64,000 nucleotides of DNA from Stichopus chloronotus. Lineage: Eukaryota > Echinodermata > Holothuroidea > Aspidochirotida > Stichopodidae. Location: contig CM037840.1 of the NCBI GenBank assembly GCA_021234535.1, positions 21,569,059-21,633,058 of the forward strand, given 5' to 3'. Below, piece after piece: positions 58,940 through 64,000 of the stretch. A model generated the notes under the pieces. It did no database searches. It saw nothing but the letters and a program-made list of their open reading frames with translations, and was not told the origin of the DNA. A program made the translations under genes and the position numbers. Position 1 is the first letter of the stretch, and every line of letters begins with the position of its first letter.

Positions 58940-59225
58940 AGGAGATTTCTTAAAGAGACTCATTCAGTTTTGTGCAATTCACCATTTTTTTTTCTAAACC
59001 TGTCACGTTTCCTTCACATGCTAACGACAAACGGTCAAACTAAGAGGATCTCCAATGTTCCACATACAGTGACATATTAGTGAGTGAGTAATTAACGTTT
59101 TCATTTGGTTTTTGAAAATTTGTGACCAGACACTTTTCATATTGGTACTATATTTACATGCACACAGCCAGTACCAGTAACGGTCAATGGACATTGGTGT
59201 GAAGATTATATTGTAACTTATTGAA
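58940..59225 (-). repeat. Dispersed repeat family 5, copy 2 (inverted relative to copy 1)
   Basis: TTTCTAAACCTGTCACGTTT, AACGGTCAAACTAAGAGGAT, TTTTTGAAAATTTGTGACCA and GACACTTTT are the reverse complements of phrases in 30270-30655. Confidence 0.75.
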
Positions 59226-60108
59226 GCATGGTACAAATGTCCGAGGAAATGTTGAAGAATATCTTCACGAGAAAACTTGAAAATATGCTAGTTGTAATGT
59301 TGCAGGGGGCCAATGTTGAAGGGGGCGATTTCAAAATCACAGAAAATTATGATAAGATTCGTGTTCATCCGAACAGGTCTAGAAATCGGTGTCCCTTCTA
59401 CAACAAATTCAAGCACTCATGTGATAGTACCCTACCGTACTGAATACTACCAGCGTACCAGCTCCCTGGTGCTACCGGTACCTATAGCTTGAGGCTATAA
59501 GACAAGCTTAAGCTTAAAGCTTGAGCGGGCCCAGGAAAGATTAGATTACCCAATAGCTATTAAAAAAAAAAAAAAAACACGAGAAAAACGACTCCTTGTA
59601 TACAACTGTGTCTACTTTGGGGGGTTGGGGTGTGCTTTTGTCCATGTAAAGTGAGAGCGTATACTGACTTATATATGACCGTATGAGAAGCAGACATAGT
59701 CATTATCAGATAATTCGCGGGGGGGGGTGTAAAAATTCAAGATCCTCTACGAGTAACCTTATCCCTCCCCCCATTATTACGTCAGAAAGTCAACAAGGAG
59801 AGCCAAACTAAACCGTGCAAGAATTTAGGAAGATAAAGAATCAAAATGTGAAAAAAAGTGATTTACAAAAAAAATAAGATGGTAATACCACTATTGAAAA
59901 GAAAAACTTTTGGATGAAATCATTGAATAATCATCCTTGCAGCATCCGAGGTAACTAAAATTTCAACAAATCCTTTAAAGAAGAGTCTTTGCATTGTAAT
60001 TAACCGTCCCTCCAACCCCCTTGTAATTAACCGCCCCACCCCCAACCTTCGCCGCTTGCCTGCCACAATCTCTGTGTACGTAATTGTCTTTGCTTTCCTG
60101 TCGTCTCT

Positions 60109-60798
60109 CTACAAATCTGCACTTCTGGTTTTACGCCTTCCGTTGGCGTTATTCTTTCCGTTCAACTTGAAACCGATCGTAAAGTTTTTCGCACTAGTGA
60201 CCTCTGACCTCGTCACGCGACTGAAATCCAGGGCTCTCAAACTCGGGAGTTTCTTCAGAACATACATCCTGTATCCCTTTTCTTCCTCAACTGAGTTACC
60301 ATGCAACGTGAGGCTCTGTAGTTGATCCAACTTGGACAGTTTGTCGATTTCCGATAACGCTTGAATTGCGTTGCCATGAAGATAAAGAATCTTCAACTGC
60401 GGAAATTCGAGAATTTCCCCATCAACTGTGTACAGAAAGTTGAAGCTGAGATCAAGCCAATACAGGGCTTCGGGGTGGTGCAGAATTTTGGCAACGAATT
60501 GGCCAAAGCCCTTCCATTGTTCGAATAAATTGTTGCAGAGCTTTAAAGCTGTGCTTTCATATTTTCCTTCGTTAGTTTTACAGAGGACCTTAGTCGGGTG
60601 TCGCCGGGGCTCTTCCTCTAGGTCGGGGAACTTCCCTTCGAAAGAACTCAGATTTCGAAACGAGAGATCGATAGGAGGCGCTGGGTAAGGGAATTCTTGA
60701 CTGAAGGTAACAGCTACTCGTCTCTCCTTTCTCTTCTTTATGTTTTTGAAATCGTCGTCCTCAGGAAACCGTGGCAACTGGTGATAAAATGACGTCAT
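60109..60798 (-). CDS. LRRC51: Leucine-rich repeat-containing protein 51 (LRRC51)
   Basis: A single uninterrupted frame of 229 codons, starting ATG ACG TCA. After a basic N-terminal region it has PPIDLSFRNL (residues 41-50) and leucine-rich repeats with WLDLSFNFL (114-122), LKILYLHGNAI (135-145) and LQSLTLHGNSV (160-170). It then has the family signature EEEKGYRMYVLKKLPSLRALDFSRVT. This matches vertebrate LRRC51 (HGN.MEEEKGYRQYVL, DFSGVT) along most of its length, with a longer N-terminus than the roughly 190-residue human protein. LRRC51 has been associated with motile cilia. The tail is basic. No intron interrupts the frame, unlike the multi-exon vertebrate gene. An acceptor-like GTGTACTCTAG just upstream of the ATG leaves room for a 5' UTR intron. 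Confidence 0.9.
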   Translation of the reverse strand: MTSFYHQLPRFPEDDDFKNIKKRKERRVAVTFSQEFPYPAPPIDLSFRNLSSFEGKFPDLEEEPRRHPTKVLCKTNEGKYESTALKLCNNLFEQWKGFGQFVAKILHHPEALYWLDLSFNFLYTVDGEILEFPQLKILYLHGNAIQALSEIDKLSKLDQLQSLTLHGNSVEEEKGYRMYVLKKLPSLRALDFSRVTRSEVTSAKNFTIGFKLNGKNNANGRRKTRSADL

Positions 60799-63700
60799 AG
60801 TTGATGACTAGAGTACACACACACCTGCAGGTCAAATTCCATTTACAGCAATAATATATAATTCCAAGTTCCAGCTGTACAGTTCGTGGGGGTGGGGGTC
60901 TATAAAATATCTAAGATCCACTCGAAATTCCCAACACCTCGACGGGTATTGCTTCCAAATTCCACTTACAGCGGGTTTCGTCCCATTAATTTCCTTCTTC
61001 TTGGCAAGCAACCATACTTTAGTTTAATCGTTTAAAAGGCACCATTCACACAACTACAATTATGTATTTCAGCTAATTATGTTGCCTGAAAAACATGGGT
61101 GATCATTTCTATCCTGTAGCAGGTTATAGCACAATTTTGTAATACTTTTTATTCTGTGAACAAAATCTGCTAACCTGTCAAACCTGTGAACTTGGTAACA
61201 GTCTTTTTACAATGCCGTTGTTCTCCCCCATGGCCCTGGACAAAGTATGCGAATTTTTAAGTTGTAACTTTTATCTTGGGCTTATCTTCCGTTTTACGAG
61301 ATAACGTTAAAGCTGGTTTCATTATTATTTCCGTAAATCAGGCGGCTTCCTTATCATCGTGACAGTGTCAATCTGGGAAAACAAAACAGGGCAGAGTCGG
61401 TTAATGATCTAAAAGTGAAAGTAATGTTGACACATTATCATTGAACTGTATACCCGTAACCAAGGCCACAGCTTCCCTTTCAGACATAGGTCTGATAGGC
61501 TAGTCTTTAATTTCATAAGATCCAATGACATATATTTACCTAGAAACAACAACTCGATCGTGTGTGTTACATAGATACTGTGCATATATCTACATATACC
61601 AACTGAGACGCAAAACGTTGCCAGCCTGTGCTCGCCATAGATTTCAAGAGAGGGGCGTCCATGCATGAAGTGCGTACGCGATCGTCCGGTGAGAGGGGTG
61701 GGGGGGGGGGCAGAAGTCAGCCTCACCCTTCAAAATTTTTGATATCTCATGTAGATTTAATTTCCTCCTGATGCAAGCTTCCTAGTGTATCGGTATACTA
61801 GTAGGTCTTTATTTTATTAATATGTATGTAAATACCTCTATAATTTGCCTCCAGTTTTCCTCGTGAAATGATCGGAAGATAACTTTGACCCCATCCTACA
61901 TGTAAACTTTTTTTAATTAAAAGTGTGGTGGAGGTACCTTTCCCACCCGATAGAGTCCCCTAAAATAACATGACCGCGCTGTACCCTGTATATGCCCCAT
62001 CGGCTTGTGATGCGCTATGCAGAAAACCATACACGGCCGTCGATGGGGCACGTAAGGACATGCATGCATGAAAATAATAAAAAAAAACATGAAAATTGTG
62101 GGTATTGTTGTACACTTTCTAATGTAACACAGGACCGCAGGACCTGCTAATTATTCCTTGTTTTTTTTTTTTTTTCCGTGGATGGTGATCCACATAGGTA
62201 GTGTCCAAAGTCTCCCTAAAGAAACTCTGACCGTGCCAAAGCTAATATCGTCTTCTTAAATAACCAAGTTACCCCCCCCCCCTCCCCTTCTTTAAAAATC
62301 TTTTTAGTGATGGGAATCTGCTATGTTGGTAGTGGGCCTGCATGCGGAGTGCCATTTTCTGCTGCGATCTGGCAAGTGTTGCTACTTCGCCGGTGCTTAC
62401 TACTTAACACTGATACATACCATGGTCTTTTTACAAGTTGTCTTTTTTTTTTTGGGGGGGGGATTGGATAAACAGCCAAATAACTGTGAGAAATAAAGAA
62501 TATCCAATTAAAGCTTAATTGAACCGGTTGAGTTCTTGTATTTAAAATTTCAAACATTAGAACATTTCATTAGCCTGCATCCAGTGATATAACTTCAAAT
62601 GTGGTTTAAGCTGACGTCGAATGGTACATGTACTTTAGCTTGTTACATCCTTATTACATTATGGGGAGCAGTTTTAATTTTGATATACAAGGAAATATTG
62701 ATTTGAAGTATTATCAGGCTCCCACAGTGTCATATCACAAATGTTTCATAAGCATAATAACCCGGAAAAGAAACTGCGTAACACTTCCTCCAAGAAATTG
62801 TTTCCATTTTCAATGTTCAACACGGTATAGTCAAGTCCCGTTTCCGTCAGCCTTATAACACGCAGGTACCACGTGGATCAAACTCAGTGACAGCATAGAT
62901 GCTGTCCAAGAAAATCTAAACTTCGCCTCTTTTTCCTGGACTTGAACAAAAAACGAACGTAAAAAAACTACAAACTTCTGCGATGAGCGTTACTGGCCAA
63001 ATGACGGATGGATGTATGCTGCCATTGCAGTTTACACAAACAAAAAGCTACTTAAACAACTGCATACAAAATGGAAACAAACACAAGTGGCTTTCGCAAA
63101 ACGAAGAAAGTCCTTTGAGGTGTACAAGAATGACATCATAAATTATAGCACATTCTACCATTTTAAATTCATTGAACAATCTTCAACATGATGATTTTGC
63201 ACCTCACTTCAGGAATGTTATATGAAGATGCATTATGACGTATACAACTCAAAGTTCTCTCAACTATCATATGAGGAATTAGACTTGTTGTACTGATTCT
63301 CTTCACCTCACATTTCAACTTGTCAACAACGTGCAATTTCACTTTGTCCGGGGTTTCATCTTCATGGCTAATTGGTAAGTTTTTAGGTCATTTAAGCCAT
63401 AGCAAATTCAAGATAAAATTAAAGGTACATTCTGTAACTTTTCGCCTGTGAACCGAGACCGCGCCAGTTCAACAAACCATTATTGTGTCAAACTGTTGTG
63501 GCAAACTCGAGACACGCTATCAGCTTAGACGAAAAATTAATTTCTGAAACAAAATGAGGCAATCTTGAAAATTTAAATACAGTCACTGATACAGCTAAAA
63601 AGTGGAACTTTCAGCATGTCATTGAACCAGTGCTAAATTAACCATTGGGCAAACAAGGCACGTGCCTTAAGATCCTCCAGATGTTCGGGCCACAAAAATT

Positions 63701-64000
63701 TAAGCATGTGTGTATTCATTCACAAAATGTATAAAGACATTACTAAATAAACTACTTTCTTTTCACATTAAATGTATTTTTTTCTGTTACATATTTTTGT
63801 TCTTGAATCAGGCCATCTTTTCCTTGGGAATATGGTCCCTTTCTATGCGCCAATAATCTCATTAAAAAATTCCACGGTATTCTCTTAAAGTTAACAATGT
63901 GCCTTAGGACCAGTCGAACTTTAAACCGACACTGTTGGGAACTTGGTTAGTTCGGCGATATCTTAAGATTGCGATAAGTTTGACTACCTCACTTAGCATT
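60799..64000. other. No gene recognised
   Basis: G and C runs lie at 61700-61710 and 62272-62282, a T run at 62161-62175, and GCACGTGCCTTAAG/GTGCCTTAGGACC motifs at about 63655 and 63900 that look like old transposon debris. No convincing exon of another gene is visible. Confidence 0.4.

Overview
This is a 64 kb piece of an animal nuclear genome. It is AT-rich, has spliced genes with long introns, and is crowded with DNA-transposon debris, simple repeats and dispersed tandem-repeat families. The gene families present (a multi-module hemopexin-repeat protein, a local pair of Gal3ST-type carbohydrate sulfotransferases, and the ciliary leucine-rich-repeat protein LRRC51) together with hAT, CACTA-like and TIR elements fit a marine deuterostome invertebrate. 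An echinoderm such as a sea cucumber is my best guess, but the window does not prove it. I saw no prokaryotic features, CRISPR array, rRNA or convincing tRNA.

Layout. 0.7-3.9 kb: a very large palindromic element whose right arm was later invaded by a hAT element that kept an 8-bp target duplication. 4.9-9.6 kb, plus strand: the 3' end of a hemopexin-repeat gene. It has seven exons arranged A / B-C-A / B-C-A, and each B-C-A block encodes one complete four-bladed propeller. Its last intron holds a 0.5 kb GAT-type microsatellite. 9.6-19.5 kb: no recognisable gene; one foldback element, several hairpins and one unassigned exon-like frame. 19.5-28.8 kb, minus strand: two large catalytic exons of Gal3ST-family sulfotransferases, and upstream of both a short exon coding for a type II membrane anchor whose splice phase fits either one. 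29-60 kb: mostly repeats. These include a 16-bp tandem array, a dispersed family carrying AGGTCA direct repeats, a second family with a GGCCCATATGG core, a TIR-bounded element in three copies, a 1.1 kb field of degenerate GATAATC/GATTATC motifs, a CACTA-like element, a second GAT array, a palindromic mini-element built from GTCGAAATTTCGAC hairpins, and a (TA)n tract of about 130 bp. 60.1-60.8 kb, minus strand: an apparently intronless LRRC51 reading frame. 60.8-64 kb: nothing recognisable apart from homopolymers.

The genes do not form a pathway. The hemopexin protein is predicted to be extracellular, the sulfotransferases Golgi-resident, and LRRC51 cytoplasmic or axonemal. The points most worth following up are the anchor exon that could serve two alternative catalytic exons, the mosaic (gene-conversion-like) hemopexin exons, the nested palindrome and hAT insertion, and the repeat family that spreads DR1-type nuclear-receptor motifs.
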